Below, piece after piece: positions 62,727 through 64,000 of a DNA stretch of 64,000 nucleotides; positions within the stretch are counted from its first letter, which is position 1, and each line of letters opens with the position of its first letter. The notes below the pieces were generated by a model. The model saw nothing but the letters and a program-made list of their open reading frames with translations. It made no database searches and was not told where the DNA came from. The stretch comes from Megalobrama amblycephala (Eukaryota; Chordata; Actinopteri; Cypriniformes; Xenocyprididae), in the NCBI RefSeq assembly GCF_018812025.1, contig NC_063066.1, forward strand, positions 2,790,192-2,854,191, in the 5' to 3' direction. Both the position numbers and the translations under genes were made by a program.

Positions 62727-63511
62727 CAGTGTTTCCCAACTAGGGCATTTCATATATACCATCAATCAATAAAAATCGATTTCTTTTTCACGGCTTGTTG
62801 CACTTAAATACACAAAAATATTGTCAGAATGTCCATCTTGCCAAGTATTCATATAAACACAATCCTAAGTGAACGTAAACAGTTGAGAAAGAAAACGCAC
62901 GTGTAACATTATATTGGATCCGTGCGTCAGCTCTTAAAGTGACAGCAGCCTAATAAACCTGCTGCTGTCCATGTTTTAAATGTTAATTAAACAACAAAAG
63001 ACAAAGAGAAATCACTCACTGCTCTAGACTGAATAACGTTTGTTATCTGTATTTTTACAGTGAACGCTATCTAAGGTTATTTTACATTTAATTAAGTTTT
63101 GTAACATTTCTTACCTGAATAGCCCTACTACTGTTAGACCTACCTGAAAAACTTAAATCAATTTATTTCATTTGTATCTTTGTTCTATTGTATTTATTTG
63201 TGCTATCTTTAGTAATTTGTTAGTTTGTAACAAATGCTTAGTTGTACTTATTTTATTCCTGACTGTTTTGCTTACTTTTTTTATTCAATTCAAAGTTTGA
63301 AATCAAGCTGTCTTGTGCGATTGCAACAAAATTACCCCATTGTAAAAACACAAATACATTGAGACACAAATACAAAATTATTGATTGACTACACTTTCAA
63401 TGGATGGACAAAAAATTATCCAATAACGATACTTTTCAAGGTATCGTATCGAAGTTATAAATTCAAGTATAGTGAAAACACTAGTGACTGAAAAAAGGTT
63501 GGGAAACACTG
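62727..63511. mobile_element. hAT-like element, CAGTGTTTCCCAAC ends
   Basis: Left CAGTGTTTCCCAACTAGG, right GGTTGGGAAACACTG. Flanking octamers CTCTACAG and CTTTATAG agree at six of eight, both differences being C/T. The interior at 62872-62970 carries the GGATCCGTGCGTC...GTGACAGCAGCCTAATAAAC core. No transposase. Confidence 0.85.
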
Positions 63512-64000
63512 CTTTATAGGAGACACTTGAGACTACTAGGGTCTTTTTTGATCTCCATGTTCTCTCATTACTGTCTAGAAGAAACTAGTGAGATGTTGCG
63601 GTTGTGCTTTCCTTCAGTACCTGCCCGTGCTCCAAAAGAGGAAGCTCAAATTGCAAATGAAATTGTATGATGCTTGGACTCAAGTGGGTCTTAAATCTGC
63701 CTCACTCCAATGAAGATGCTGCGCTGCCAGAGCTCCCCTCCCTCCTGCTCCAAACTCTATTAGGAGCGCTCTGTAGCCTCTCCTGATCTGCGCTGATGTA
63801 TTACTGCTGATTAAGCTGACAAACTTTCCTCCGGTCGGTCTTTACTGACGTGTTTTATGTCCAGGGCCATGTTCCTGCCATTATGACAAAATGGCTTCTC
63901 CTGACATTGATACTGGGGGGGGAGACGGCGAGAATAGATCACTGATGATAGAAAGGCTGGGCCTTTTGTGTTTGGGTGAACTTGTCAGAATTAATCGGTC
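63512..64000 (+). other. last part of window, still beta intron 7
   Basis: No exon or repeat recognised. The beta TM2 exon has not yet appeared. Confidence 0.6.

Overview
The window is vertebrate nuclear DNA, most likely from a cyprinid fish (carp, goldfish or minnow group). It holds parts of two GABA-A receptor subunit genes, both on the + strand, built from short GT-AG exons separated by introns packed with teleost-type repeats: TTAA-flanked short inverted-repeat elements, hAT-like elements with 8-bp target duplications, Harbinger-like elements with 3-bp duplications, and expanded minisatellites. The cyprinid assignment is an inference from repeat style and protein similarity. No prokaryotic or viral gene, tRNA, rRNA or CRISPR array was seen.

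Layout. Positions 376-7483 carry the last four coding exons of an alpha subunit of the alpha4/alpha6 type, best matched to alpha6; its earlier exons lie left of the window. A further 3' exon (10469 to about 11505) ends at a clear AATAAA signal. About 2.9 kb downstream the next gene begins: a beta subunit of the beta2/beta3 type, closest to beta2, with start codon at 14399. Its seven coding exons run from 14399 to 59476 (74, 92, 68, 221, 83, 138 and 153 bases). This is the standard beta-subunit exon plan, from signal peptide through the ligand-binding domain and TM1. The exons for TM2-TM3, the cytoplasmic loop and TM4 must lie beyond 64000.

Together the two genes encode subunits of GABA-gated chloride channels, in which the GABA site lies at the beta/alpha interface. 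The pair corresponds to the GABRB2-GABRA6 end of the tetrapod cluster. Here both genes point the same way, whereas in human 5q34 they diverge. Both proteins carry substitutions at normally conserved positions, which suggests a teleost duplicate of the cluster rather than the conserved copy.

Everything else is intronic or intergenic. The best non-coding observations are a 76-bp hairpin insertion with a 4-bp duplication and empty-site siblings; a 432-bp insertion with a perfect 15-bp duplication and an empty site; four hAT-like elements with different ends that share an internal core; a tandem array made from one hAT end plus its host flank; two minisatellites of over 2 kb with higher-order structure; and a near-perfect 135-bp hairpin. 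I found no convincing new biological system. The strongest biological leads are the gene arrangement, a perfect NRF-1 site just upstream of the beta start codon, and the transposon structures.
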